Numbered from the stretch's first letter, positions 1-9,072 are shown. The stretch: 64,000 nucleotides of DNA from Alphaproteobacteria bacterium (GCA_030739735.1 JASLYQ010000009.1:1-64000), one strand, 5' to 3'. Numbers and translations are program-made. The notes: generated by a model from the sequence alone, not told the origin.

Positions 1-3000
1 GACAATCCGGCGGCTTTAGATGGTCGAGGATGGACGTTGCTAGCGCAAAATAAACCCAACGAAGCCCTCTCCACTTTCAATGCTGCATTGGAAATCTCCC
101 CGACCTTCGCCAACAGCCGCGCCGGCGTAACCGCAGCGCAACGCGTTCTGATGGTTGACTACAGCCGCGGCTGGGCTTTGGTCAACGCCGGTAATTTCGA
201 AGCCGCCGCCGAAGCGTTCAATTTGGCGCGCCAACAGGCGCCCGAGGACCTGATGTGGTTGGTGGAGGACGGGTTTGCCTGGATCGATTTTTACAAGGGC
301 GATCTGGAAACAGCGAAGGAGCAATTCACGTCGATCGTAAGCAAAACGCAAGACGCCTACCTCTCATACAAAGGGTTAGGTTTCATTGCGCTGCGCAATA
401 GCGATTTCGATACGGCGGTTAAGCAGCTGGGAACTTCCTTCTCCAGCAATGCGTTTCAACCGCTGATGGACTACACTTCTGCCGCCAGTACACTGCTCGA
501 AGCTGGGCAACACGACAATGCAAAACTCATCTTAGAATTGGCGGAAAAGATCTATCCCCTATCGGCAGACGTGCAGTTCATGCTTGCCAAAGCCTATGAC
601 GGTTTGAAGGACAAACCTACTGCGGCGACAAAACTAGCGATTGCTACCCGTTTGGCGCCGGCCTACATCCATCCGGTTTTCGATCAGATTGCCGACCTAC
701 CGCAGGATGAACTCAAGCAGGCGCGTATCGAGATGGGCTGGGGTCTCTACTACGTGGGCAATACCGAAGCTGCCTTGGCGCGTTTCGACGAATTTTTCAG
801 CATGGGCAGCGACAACCCAGACGCCAACCTATCCGCTCGCCTGGGGCGTGCTTGGACCAACTTGGCGGCAAATTCGCTGGAACAAGCGGCAGCGGATTTC
901 GAGCAAGCGGGAAGCATTCGCGAGAACGCAGCTACCTATACCGGCTTGGGATGGGTCTCGCTCAATTCCAATGATGTCGATGGAGCCCGGCAACAATTCA
1001 CCAAAGCACTTGAGGTGATACCTGGATATGCGCCGGCCTTAAATGGTTTGTACACGATTCCCTATCGTTTGACGGCTATCGTCCAGGATGGCTGGAACGC
1101 TTACTACACGGCACGTTACAACACCGCACTGAAGGCGTTTGAGGAGAAGCGCCTGGATGCAGAGGCAGAGAAGAACCCAGCAGCCGAGGACGGCCGCGGG
1201 TGGACCCTGCTCGCTATGGGCCAGCCAACCGAGGCAGCTGCCGCGTTTGAGGCCGCACTAGAGATTGATTCCACCTTCCCATTTTCCCGCAGCGGTCTGA
1301 TCGCGGCACAACGGGCCTCCATGACCCGCTACAACCAAGCGTGGGCGGCCCTCAATGTGGGGAATATGGAGGCAGCCGAGAAGGGGTTCGAAGAGGCGAG
1401 AGCGGAAACCTTCGATGAGTTCTTGTGGCTGATTGATGACGGTTTGGCGTGGACGGCCTATTATCAAGAAGAATACGGCAAGGCGGCGTTGGCGTTTAGC
1501 GCGGTTATAGAGGACCATCCGGAAGCCTATATCTCGAGAAAGGGATTGGGCTACGTGGCACTCCAGACGGGAGATATTGATATGGCCATGCAAGAAGTGA
1601 TGGCCTCGGTCGGTCAAAACCCGTTCCAAGCGATCGGTGTGTATACCTTCCCGGCCACGCGCCTCATCGAAAAGAGAGAATTCAACCGGGCAAAAGATCT
1701 TTTGGAAGTGGGAGAGCGGACTTATCCGGCATCGTCCGACCTCAAGTTCCTCTTAGCCAAAGTCTTCAAGGGTCTGAATGACGACACGCGCGCCATTGAA
1801 AAAGCGCAGCAGGCGGTTCGATTGGCTCCCGCCTACATCCATCCCGTATTTGACGAGCTCGAATTGCCCATGCAGGAAACTCAGCAGGCCTTACTCGATA
1901 TGGCCTGGGGTTTGTACTACGCGGGCAATTCCCAAGCAGCACAAGTCCGTTTGGATCAGTATGCGAATGCCGGTGGCGCAAGCCTATCTGCATCCCTCGC
2001 CAAGGGATGGATCCAGCTGGGGCTGAAAGACCCCGAAGAGGCCGAGAGAACTTTCAAGGCCATTCTGGACGAGGGGACTGTAACCGATGGTTATGCCGGG
2101 CTTGGTTGGGCGTTGCTAAACCAACAGCGCACTAAAGAGGCTCAGAAGGCCTTTGATCGCGCACTGGAACTTGCTCCCTACCACGGGTCCGCACTAAGTG
2201 GCGTAGGCAGTATTCAGTTTGCCAAGACCCAAGCCGTGAAAGAGGCCTGGGAACACTACTATAAAGGCGAATATGAGGAAGCGCTGGCGGCTTTCGACGC
2301 TAAGCGAGATGCGGTCAAGTCGGAGGATAACCCGGCGGCGGAAGATGGTCGCGGGTGGAGCCTGCTGGCCCTACAGCGTCCTCAAGATGCGGTACAAGCC
2401 TTCAAAGCAGCCCTCGAAATTGACGACGCCTTCCCTTATTCGAAGAGCGGTCTCGTAGCCGCGGAACGGGCCTCCGCGCAGCTTTATAATCAAGCCTGGG
2501 CGTTCCTCAATGCCGGCCAATTTGAACAAGCCGAAAAGCGTTTCAACGAGGCACGCGAAGAACTACCTAAAAATGTTGCGTGGCTGATCGATGACGGGCT
2601 GGCATGGTCGGCGTTCTACCAGGACAAAATCGATGTCGCCGAAGCGTCCTTTAAGAAGATCGTCGATGCCGAACCCAATGCCTACCTATCCAGAACTGGC
2701 CTCGGGCTCGTCGCCATCGAAAAACGCTCCTACGACGAAGCGATGAAACACTTGAAGGCGTCGTTTGAGCAAGCGCCACTGCAAGCAATTTCTTCGTACA
2801 CCGTGGCCAGCCTAAAACTACTTGAGAATGAACAAGCCCAACAAGCAAAAGAAATATTGGAACTTGGTGAGCGGATCTATCCCTACTCAGTGGACGTTCA
2901 GTTCCTCTTGGCCAAGGCCTTTAAGGCGCTTGGCAATGAGGATGCCGCCTTAACCAAAGCGCAGGCCGCCGCCAATCTGGCGCCTGCCTATGTTGATCCG

Positions 3001-3552
3001 GTGTTTGACGAATTGGAACTGGCCGCCGGGAACTCGAAGGGTATCTACTATAGCCTAGCCTGGGGACAGTACTTCTCTGGCAACAACGAAGCAGCGATAA
3101 AGCGTTTCGACCAATACATCACATTGGACGGTGAAGAGATCAACGCTCAGCGTGGCCGTGGTTTTGCCTTGTTCCGCTTGGGCCAGTATGACGACGCCAT
3201 CGAGGCGTTGGAAAAAGTGACTGCCAAGGAACCGGATGAACTTCAGCCGATTTCGGAAGTTCTGCCCATTCCCGGGACCGACACTTCATGGACGGTGATT
3301 TACAATGCGACGACAACGTTAGCCTGGAGCTACTACCGCACCGAACGGCCAGAACGGGCGCAGAAAGAGTTTGAAAAAATGCTCGCGGTCTACCCCAACT
3401 GGATCGACGCATTGACCGGGCTGGGTTATGCCCGGTTGGAGCAGAAAAATAAACAAGGCGCGGAGGAGGCCTTCAAGGAGGCCTTAAAGCTGTTGCCATA
3501 CTATCCCGATGCTCTTCAGGGACTCGGCATGGTAGAAGGCGAGAAAGGCTAA
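1..3552 (+). CDS. Giant tetratricopeptide-repeat protein, 5' end outside window
   Basis: The frame is open from base 1, so the true start lies upstream. About 1183 residues are visible, nearly all degenerate 34-residue TPR helices (patterns such as GLGYVAL and AxxxFxxALExxP). A higher-order repeat is clear: the motif NPAAxDGRGWxLL recurs at nt 4, 1174 and 2329, a spacing of 390 then 385 residues. Within each unit the order is the same: WLIDDGLAW, YLSRKGLG, IYPxSxDVQFLLAKA, LAPAYIHPVFDEL, MAWGLYYxGN. The last unit lacks a new NPAA block and ends in ordinary TPRs. TPR superhelices are protein-binding scaffolds. Nothing visible tells whether it is exported, because the N-terminus is missing. The next gene starts 9 nt downstream with a strong SD, so it is the first visible gene of the island operon. 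Function unknown. Confidence 0.9.
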   Translation, partial: DNPAALDGRGWTLLAQNKPNEALSTFNAALEISPTFANSRAGVTAAQRVLMVDYSRGWALVNAGNFEAAAEAFNLARQQAPEDLMWLVEDGFAWIDFYKGDLETAKEQFTSIVSKTQDAYLSYKGLGFIALRNSDFDTAVKQLGTSFSSNAFQPLMDYTSAASTLLEAGQHDNAKLILELAEKIYPLSADVQFMLAKAYDGLKDKPTAATKLAIATRLAPAYIHPVFDQIADLPQDELKQARIEMGWGLYYVGNTEAALARFDEFFSMGSDNPDANLSARLGRAWTNLAANSLEQAAADFEQAGSIRENAATYTGLGWVSLNSNDVDGARQQFTKALEVIPGYAPALNGLYTIPYRLTAIVQDGWNAYYTARYNTALKAFEEKRLDAEAEKNPAAEDGRGWTLLAMGQPTEAAAAFEAALEIDSTFPFSRSGLIAAQRASMTRYNQAWAALNVGNMEAAEKGFEEARAETFDEFLWLIDDGLAWTAYYQEEYGKAALAFSAVIEDHPEAYISRKGLGYVALQTGDIDMAMQEVMASVGQNPFQAIGVYTFPATRLIEKREFNRAKDLLEVGERTYPASSDLKFLLAKVFKGLNDDTRAIEKAQQAVRLAPAYIHPVFDELELPMQETQQALLDMAWGLYYAGNSQAAQVRLDQYANAGGASLSASLAKGWIQLGLKDPEEAERTFKAILDEGTVTDGYAGLGWALLNQQRTKEAQKAFDRALELAPYHGSALSGVGSIQFAKTQAVKEAWEHYYKGEYEEALAAFDAKRDAVKSEDNPAAEDGRGWSLLALQRPQDAVQAFKAALEIDDAFPYSKSGLVAAERASAQLYNQAWAFLNAGQFEQAEKRFNEAREELPKNVAWLIDDGLAWSAFYQDKIDVAEASFKKIVDAEPNAYLSRTGLGLVAIEKRSYDEAMKHLKASFEQAPLQAISSYTVASLKLLENEQAQQAKEILELGERIYPYSVDVQFLLAKAFKALGNEDAALTKAQAAANLAPAYVDPVFDELELAAGNSKGIYYSLAWGQYFSGNNEAAIKRFDQYITLDGEEINAQRGRGFALFRLGQYDDAIEALEKVTAKEPDELQPISEVLPIPGTDTSWTVIYNATTTLAWSYYRTERPERAQKEFEKMLAVYPNWIDALTGLGYARLEQKNKQGAEEAFKEALKLLPYYPDALQGLGMVEGEKG

Positions 3553-3561
3553 CGGGAGGAA

Positions 3562-3837
3562 ATGGAGAACGAACTCTGGCGGTTGAAGGATCGGGTTCGT
3601 CTGGAAGGAGACGAATCAGAGACCGGCGGCGTGCTTTACGACACCTACACGGCAACCATGTATTCGTGCAATCACACGGCATGGTCCGTGCTCCAAAGGT
3701 TGGCGGCGCCAGCCGATTTGGAGGAACTTAGCACCGACGTGGTCAAGCAATTCGACGTGGCGCAGGAGAAAGCGCAGGATGACGTTCTCCTGCTTATGCG
3801 TCAGCTGCAGTCGATGGATTTGCTAGATTTTGGTTAA
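3562..3837 (+). CDS. PqqD-like peptide-binding (RRE-type) protein
   Basis: This 91-residue protein has the size and pattern of the PqqD family: a basic N-terminal strand, GGVLYDTYTATMYSCN (the usual G-x-LYD...LN strand pair), then TAWSVLQRL and the closing helices ending in LMRQLQSMDLLDFG. PqqD folds (RiPP recognition elements) bind leader peptides and hand them to modifying enzymes. The ATG has a GGGAGGA Shine-Dalgarno 2 nt upstream, and the 3' end overlaps the next gene by 8 nt, which implies translational coupling to the ATP-grasp enzyme. There is no pqqA, pqqC or pqqE here, so PQQ synthesis is unlikely. I infer that it presents a peptide or protein substrate to the neighbouring enzymes. 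No precursor peptide was recognised in the window. Confidence 0.75.
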   Translation: MENELWRLKDRVRLEGDESETGGVLYDTYTATMYSCNHTAWSVLQRLAAPADLEELSTDVVKQFDVAQEKAQDDVLLLMRQLQSMDLLDFG

Positions 3838-5995
3838 AGCCATCCGTGTCGCGGTAACCGGGTTTGGGGGTTTGAATAACCCCGAACCCGGCACCCCCGT
3901 GGCCAGATCCTTACGTCAGGGATGGCCCGGAAAACTCCACATACATGCCATGGGATACGACACCTGGATGACCGGCGGTTGGATGCCCGGGGTCGTCGAT
4001 GAACTGCACCTTCTCTGCCCCTTGGCCGAGGGTGATGAAGCGGTTCTTCAACGCTTGATGGGCATTCACAAGAAAAGTCGCTTTGATGTCCTTATTCCGT
4101 GTCTGGATTTGGAGGTGCCCGTCTTCGCCAGACTGTCTGGCCGCTTGGCGAAGGCGGGTATCAAAACCCTCCTACCCGAACAAGAGGCCATCGCCAAAGT
4201 CAACAAGGCAGCGTTGTCCATATTTTGCAGCCGAAACGACATTCCCTCTCCCAAGACAATCTATGTACCCGAAGTGGCAAATGTGCCGTTTTACGCCGAT
4301 CAGCTGGGCTATCCGCTCATGGTGAAAGGTTTCGTTGCCGGGGCAACAAAGGTTGCCCGCAGGGACGAGGCACACGATGCGGCCATTAAATTCAATGCAA
4401 AATGGGGCGGAGGGGTAATCCTACAGGAAGCCTTGGAAGGCGAGGAATACGTCGTTGCGATGGTGGCGAGACGGGATGGCAGCTGTTTGGGGTCCACTCC
4501 CGTCCGCAAAATCGGAATTAACGAGCATGGTAAGGCCGTCGTTGGTGCCGTTGTCGATGATCCGACTTTGGATCGTGAGAGCCAGCGGATCCTTTCGCAG
4601 TTGGGATGGCGTGGTCCTCTAGAGCTTGAGTTTCTTCGTCCCAACAACAGCATTCGGTTCAACCTGATCGAGATCAATTGCCGCTTCCCATCTTGGATTT
4701 TGCTGTCCCATTTCGCGCAAAGCAACCTGCCGGTTGCATACTTGAAAGAGATCATTTCACCGGGCAAACGTCGTCCCCCAAAACCCAGATGCGGCACCGT
4801 TTTTGTGCGTGACGTGCAGGACAATACGGTGAGGGTAGACGAGTTCGAGAGGCTCAATCGTTTTTTGAGCATGCCTGTAAACGGCAACTTCGATGGCAAC
4901 GGAAGTTTGAAGCCCTCTGAAACAAAAAAATACAATGGGGGGCAGGATAAACTATGTGTAGCGGTCACCGGTCCCAGCGCCTTTGAGGTCGTGTTACCGG
5001 GACTCGGCGTCGCGAAATCGCTTCTCTCGGTTCCAGAAGTTTCGGAGATTGTTGCTCTCGGGAGGGACCCTTACGATACGGGCATGTATCGGCGGGGGCT
5101 ATTCGACCGTGCGGAACGCCTGCCACAATGGGATAACAGCGACGAGTTATTGGATTGGTTCAAAAATTTACAACGGCGTAATCCTATTGATGTCGTTATT
5201 CCCTGCATCGACTTTGAAGTTATGGGTTGTGTGGAAATTGCTTCGGAATTAGCTGAAATTGGCATCAAAACCCTACTGCCCAGCGCCAGCGCGATGAAGA
5301 AACGCTCCAAGGAAAAGTTACCGGAGATCGTTCGAAAGTTAAACCTAGCGGGCCTAGAGGTTCCTAAAAGCCAAGTTCTGCGCACCGAAATTGCGGTGAA
5401 ACGCGCAACTAAAACTCTTGGACTGCCCTTCGCCCTTAAATGTGAAATAGCAGCGACCGAAATCATCTATTCCGAAGATCAGGCCGTTCAAGTGTGGCGC
5501 AAATGGCGGGACCGCGGAGAGGACATACCGATTGCTCAGCAATTCATAGCCGGAGACGAATTTGCCGGGGCAGGAGTTTGTTCTCGTCACCATCACTTTA
5601 ATTGCACCGTCTCAATAAAAAAATTGAAACGATGCGATCGTGGCAATACGTGGGGCGCGACGACAGCCGATCTTTCTGATCTTATGGTGGACCTAGGCCG
5701 GTTGCTAAAAAAGATCAAATGGGTCGGACCATTTGAAGTGGAGTATATTCGAGATATCACTCGCGAGAAGTTCTATCTTCTTGAAATAAATCCACGCTTT
5801 CCGGCCTGGATAAATTTCACCGCGGAAATGGGAACAAACCTCCCACGAGATGTCATCCGCCTGATGTGCAATGAGACAGCCCAGGAAAAAACACTAGAAT
5901 CCGATCTGATTTTTACGCGAAGTTGTGAGGAAATTTCAGTAACGACCTTGTCATTAGCCAACTTTGCGACAAAGGGATATATCGAACATGTCTGA
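3830..5995 (+). CDS. Tandem ATP-grasp ligase (two complete modules)
   Basis: A 721-residue protein made of two homologous halves (about 1-365 and 375-721). Each begins with a Rossmann-like pre-ATP-grasp strand (VAVTGFGG and VAVTGPSA), continues with a matching segment (VLIPCLDLEV and VVIPCIDFEV, then GIKTLLP in both), and ends in the ATP-grasp metal and phosphate site (LELEF with LIEINCRFPSW; FEVEY with LLEINPRFPAW). Both halves keep the Glu-x-Asn metal ligands and the following Arg, so both may bind ATP. ATP-grasp enzymes activate a carboxylate as acyl phosphate and join it to an amine, thiol or similar group. It resembles CarB only in domain plan: it is much shorter and has no allosteric or oligomerisation domain. 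The TTG start overlaps the PqqD-like gene by 8 nt; the 3' end overlaps the decarboxylase by 8 nt. Substrate unknown. Confidence 0.8.
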   Translation: MVKAIRVAVTGFGGLNNPEPGTPVARSLRQGWPGKLHIHAMGYDTWMTGGWMPGVVDELHLLCPLAEGDEAVLQRLMGIHKKSRFDVLIPCLDLEVPVFARLSGRLAKAGIKTLLPEQEAIAKVNKAALSIFCSRNDIPSPKTIYVPEVANVPFYADQLGYPLMVKGFVAGATKVARRDEAHDAAIKFNAKWGGGVILQEALEGEEYVVAMVARRDGSCLGSTPVRKIGINEHGKAVVGAVVDDPTLDRESQRILSQLGWRGPLELEFLRPNNSIRFNLIEINCRFPSWILLSHFAQSNLPVAYLKEIISPGKRRPPKPRCGTVFVRDVQDNTVRVDEFERLNRFLSMPVNGNFDGNGSLKPSETKKYNGGQDKLCVAVTGPSAFEVVLPGLGVAKSLLSVPEVSEIVALGRDPYDTGMYRRGLFDRAERLPQWDNSDELLDWFKNLQRRNPIDVVIPCIDFEVMGCVEIASELAEIGIKTLLPSASAMKKRSKEKLPEIVRKLNLAGLEVPKSQVLRTEIAVKRATKTLGLPFALKCEIAATEIIYSEDQAVQVWRKWRDRGEDIPIAQQFIAGDEFAGAGVCSRHHHFNCTVSIKKLKRCDRGNTWGATTADLSDLMVDLGRLLKKIKWVGPFEVEYIRDITREKFYLLEINPRFPAWINFTAEMGTNLPRDVIRLMCNETAQEKTLESDLIFTRSCEEISVTTLSLANFATKGYIEHV

Positions 5996-7376
5996 GAGGC
6001 TGCCTTATGTATCGCCTAGTATCGAGCGGTTGGAGAGGCTCTCCATTTCATCTATGGGCAAGCATGAAATGTTTGCCATTACTCCGGCCTCCAGCTTCGA
6101 CGAACCCTACGAAGTGTCGTCCTTGTTAGAGCAATTCGGATCACCTCTGTTTATTGTTTCGGAACAAACGCTTCGCGCTCAGTACCAATCTTTTCTGAAT
6201 ACCTTTACCGCAAAGGGGATCGAAACACGGGTCGCCTACTCCTACAAAACAAATTACTTGCCGGGCGTTATTTCCGTTTTCTTGGACGAGGGGGCTCTGT
6301 CCGAGGTTGTGTCGGGAACGGAATACAAACTTGCCCGCGCTTTGGGGGTCCTAGGAAAAGATATTATTTTCAACGGCCCGTTCAAGACGCCGGAGGAGTT
6401 GGAGCGAGCCGTCAAAGATGGGGCGTTAATTCACATCGATAACTTCAATGAGCTAGAGGCGCTGACCGCCGTCGTCGATAAATTGGAGCAGTCGGCGCGC
6501 CTTGGTATCCGCGTACACTTCGAATATGGCCATAACCCGTGGACAAAATTCGGGTTCAGTGCCGACAACGGCGTGGCCATCAAGGTTCTTGAGAAGATCG
6601 CCAAACATGATCGTTTAGAGCTGGTTTCCCTACACAATCACAGCGGCACCTTCCAAGTGGATCCGCAGGTGTATGCGCAGGCGGCCATGGTCCTTCTCAG
6701 ATTGGTCAAGGAGGCCCGCAAACTGGGAATGAAGCCCGAGATGCTGGACTTCGGCGGCGGCTATCCGTCGCGCAATCAGCTCAAACCCGAGTTCGACGTA
6801 CCGGGAGGATCGAATTTTCAACAAGATATGCTGTCCCTGTACGCGGAAGCAATCCTTCACCGTGTCGCGCGTCAAAAGAACTTGTTTGATAAGTCTCCTA
6901 TTGTTGTGTTGGAACCCGGCCGTACCGTGGTGGACACTGCGGTACGATTGGCTTGCACAGTGGTTTCAACCAAGAAAAATCCAGACCACGGTGATGCCAT
7001 CGTAGTGGACGCCGGGGTTAATATCCTTCCGACCGCATATTGGTATGATCACGAGATCGAACGTGCCAAGGGTACGGAGAAAAAAGAAGTCAAGACTTTG
7101 CGTCCAGTTAGCGTGTTCGGACCACTCTGTATGCAGATCGATGTGGTGCGGGAGCGCGCCTTATTGCCACCCCTATCGGTGGGCGATCCTTTGCTTATTT
7201 CCAATGTGGGCGCTTACTGCCAGACCCAGTCCATGCAGTTCATCCATACTCGGCCCGCCACCATATTACTGGGGCCAGACGGTCCCGAAGTGATCCGGCA
7301 GAGAGAAACCTGGCGAGATTTTTTCTGCAATGACAGCATCCCTGCACGGCTTCGCCCTCCCAACGCCGATTTTTAG
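5988..7376 (+). CDS. Fold-type III PLP-dependent decarboxylase (LysA/ODC-like)
   Basis: About 462 residues with the signatures of the diaminopimelate/ornithine/arginine decarboxylase family: the PLP lysine in VAYSYKTNY near residue 87, the His in HNHSGTFQ near 216, the phosphate-binding glycine loop DFGGGYPSR, EPGRTVV near 309, the cross-subunit cysteine in GPLCMQIDVV, and GAYCQTQSMQF near the C-terminus. I chose ATG 5988 over the TTG at 5964 because it has AAAGGGA about 10 nt upstream and gives the usual short overlap with the ATP-grasp gene. The reaction is probably alpha-decarboxylation of a basic or meso amino acid, free or attached to a carrier; the sequence does not fix the substrate. 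It sits between the ligase and the urea-transporter/Sir2 fusion and shares 47 nt with the latter. Confidence 0.85.
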   Translation: MSERLPYVSPSIERLERLSISSMGKHEMFAITPASSFDEPYEVSSLLEQFGSPLFIVSEQTLRAQYQSFLNTFTAKGIETRVAYSYKTNYLPGVISVFLDEGALSEVVSGTEYKLARALGVLGKDIIFNGPFKTPEELERAVKDGALIHIDNFNELEALTAVVDKLEQSARLGIRVHFEYGHNPWTKFGFSADNGVAIKVLEKIAKHDRLELVSLHNHSGTFQVDPQVYAQAAMVLLRLVKEARKLGMKPEMLDFGGGYPSRNQLKPEFDVPGGSNFQQDMLSLYAEAILHRVARQKNLFDKSPIVVLEPGRTVVDTAVRLACTVVSTKKNPDHGDAIVVDAGVNILPTAYWYDHEIERAKGTEKKEVKTLRPVSVFGPLCMQIDVVRERALLPPLSVGDPLLISNVGAYCQTQSMQFIHTRPATILLGPDGPEVIRQRETWRDFFCNDSIPARLRPPNADF

Positions 7377-8979
7377 TACGGGCCCAACAGCGATCGCGCG
7401 AGCCATCGCGCAGGTCTCCTTTGGAGATCGATGGTGGATGGGTATTGTCCTATTCCTGAGCACCGTGGCGATCGCGCCTTGGAGTGCCGCTGGACTAGCG
7501 GTGGGCGCCGCAATTGGTGTCGTCGCCGGTTTTGGCCGGGGGGCGGTGCCCAGAAGAGAGTGGGAAGCGGGGTTGACCGGTGTCAATCCTGCCATCGTAG
7601 GAATTGCCTGGGGTGGGGTCTTGGCGCGGGGGGAGGCGACCGCCTGGTTGTTGCCATTCGCTTTACTAGTTTGCGTGGGTTTGGACAGCTTTCTACGACC
7701 GAAATTTCGGGAGTGGAATTTTCCTCTTCTCGGTGCGTCAGCGGTGGTGACTATTTGGGGCAGTATCTTTGTCTTTCAAAGTTTCGGTATTTCCTTTTGG
7801 GCGCACCCCGGCGTGGTACCGTTCGGCCCGTGGGGGGTCGCTGTGTGTGTCGCGGGTGTCGCGATCATCCTGGCTTCCGTTTGCTTTTCGGCTGCCGTGG
7901 TGACTGCTGCCTTGACAGCAATTGCAGTCGTCGGAAGCGGTATCTTTTTTTATGCTGGCTGGGTGGGGCCCAGTGCCTATTGGGCCTTTACAGTGGCGCC
8001 GGCGGTTTTTGCTGTTCATGGCATTTTTCTCGCTGGGTCGCGTCTGGGCGCCGTGATTGGTACCGCCGCCGCATTGATCGCCAGTGCAGCATGGGCGCTG
8101 TGGATTTATTCTCCTCTCGACGCGTATCTTGCGCCCGTTCTAGCGCCTTGTTTTTTAGGCATATGGCTGACGCTGTTTTGGACGCGCAAGCGCTTCGGCC
8201 TTGAGATAGCAGATCCAATGCTATGGGACGTGGCACGTAAGATACGCCGAGCCAAGACGAGAGGTAGGAAAACAGTCGTCCTCGCAGGTGCCGGAATGGG
8301 CGTCGCTTCGGGCATACCCGACTATATTAACGGCCACTGGCTCAATCCCAATATTCCGGTGGAAGAATATGCGTTTGGACGCTTTCTGGTCTCCTCGCAA
8401 GCTCGTCGAAACTACTGGGATGCCTGCGAATGGTTTCGAGAAACAGTGGACGCTGCGCGACCCAATTCTGGCCATCTCGCTTTAACTGCCCTCGAAAAAA
8501 AGGGGTGGCTGGACAGCGTAGTCACGCAAAACGTCGACCGGCTTCAGCAGCAGGCCGGGTCAAAAGCCGTTGTCGATTTGCATGGCCGCATCGATATCGT
8601 AGGCTGCCTGCAATGTGGTTGGACTGGCCCGTGGCCAGATCCTGAGACTTGGCGTTCGGAGAGTGTTCACTGCCCGGAGTGTGGAGGCCTGGTGAAACCA
8701 CGAGTCATCGCCATGGGAGAGGACATCACTCCAGCAACGTGGCGAGCGGCCGAAACGGCGATAATGGATTGTGGTGTTGTTCTAGTAGTTGGCAGTCAAA
8801 TGGCAATTTCTTCTGCCGTATCGCTGCTTGCACTGGCACGAAAGAACCATGCAGATGTCGTGGTGATTTCGATAGGTGTCATGCGGCAACCTACTCTACC
8901 TGAGGACATAACCATCGCAAAAAAAGCCGAGGATGTTCTTCCTGCATTGGCGATTCTATTGGATTGTAAAGCTGCCTGA
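7330..8979 (+). CDS. Urea-transporter-like membrane domain fused to Sir2 deacylase
   Basis: This 549-residue protein has two parts. Residues about 20-285 are hydrophobic with many membrane segments and resemble the urea transporter (UT) family: ARAIAQVSFGDRWWMGI corresponds to the family's RGxxQVFFQNNxxTG start, and GLTGVNPAIVGIAWGG to GLYGFNGxLVGxA. Residues about 300-545 are a Sir2 NAD-dependent deacylase: GAGMGVASGIPDY, TQNVDRLQQQAGS, catalytic His in LHG near 417, four zinc cysteines (CLQC, CPEC), KPRVIAMGE and the late GSQMAISS loop. Two canonical positions differ: GAGIS is GAGMG, and the Arg after IPDY is Ile. The Sir2 part would face the cytoplasm if the UT topology is kept. The ATG lies inside the decarboxylase gene (47 nt overlap). 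I know of no described UT-Sir2 fusion; the Sir2 call is firm, the UT call moderate. Confidence 0.78.
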   Translation: MTASLHGFALPTPIFSTGPTAIARAIAQVSFGDRWWMGIVLFLSTVAIAPWSAAGLAVGAAIGVVAGFGRGAVPRREWEAGLTGVNPAIVGIAWGGVLARGEATAWLLPFALLVCVGLDSFLRPKFREWNFPLLGASAVVTIWGSIFVFQSFGISFWAHPGVVPFGPWGVAVCVAGVAIILASVCFSAAVVTAALTAIAVVGSGIFFYAGWVGPSAYWAFTVAPAVFAVHGIFLAGSRLGAVIGTAAALIASAAWALWIYSPLDAYLAPVLAPCFLGIWLTLFWTRKRFGLEIADPMLWDVARKIRRAKTRGRKTVVLAGAGMGVASGIPDYINGHWLNPNIPVEEYAFGRFLVSSQARRNYWDACEWFRETVDAARPNSGHLALTALEKKGWLDSVVTQNVDRLQQQAGSKAVVDLHGRIDIVGCLQCGWTGPWPDPETWRSESVHCPECGGLVKPRVIAMGEDITPATWRAAETAIMDCGVVLVVGSQMAISSAVSLLALARKNHADVVVISIGVMRQPTLPEDITIAKKAEDVLPALAILLDCKAA

Positions 8980-8993
8980 CACCATTCAGCCAA

Positions 8994-9007
8994 GGCGGCT
9001 AGCCGCC
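8994..9007. repeat. Perfect 14-nt palindrome after the island operon
   Basis: GGCGGCTAGCCGCC lies 14 nt after the stop of the Sir2 fusion gene. It could form a small hairpin and end the operon transcript, but no T-run follows, so a terminator role is only possible. Confidence 0.4.
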
Positions 9008-9072
9008 TGATCCCAGCGCCACACAGTACTTCGGAAATTGGTACGTATTAGTACTGACACCGCCTACCCTAT

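Noticed and set aside
3562-3837. PqqD of PQQ biosynthesis, given two PQQ-type enzymes in the window
   Set aside because: No pqqA, B, C or E is adjacent and the gene is locked into the ATP-grasp operon; only the fold is shared.
3830-5995. Carbamoyl-phosphate synthase large subunit (the missing carB)
   Set aside because: 721 residues against about 1070 for CarB; no MGS-like allosteric domain, no oligomerisation domain, and the glutamine-ammonia interface motifs are absent.
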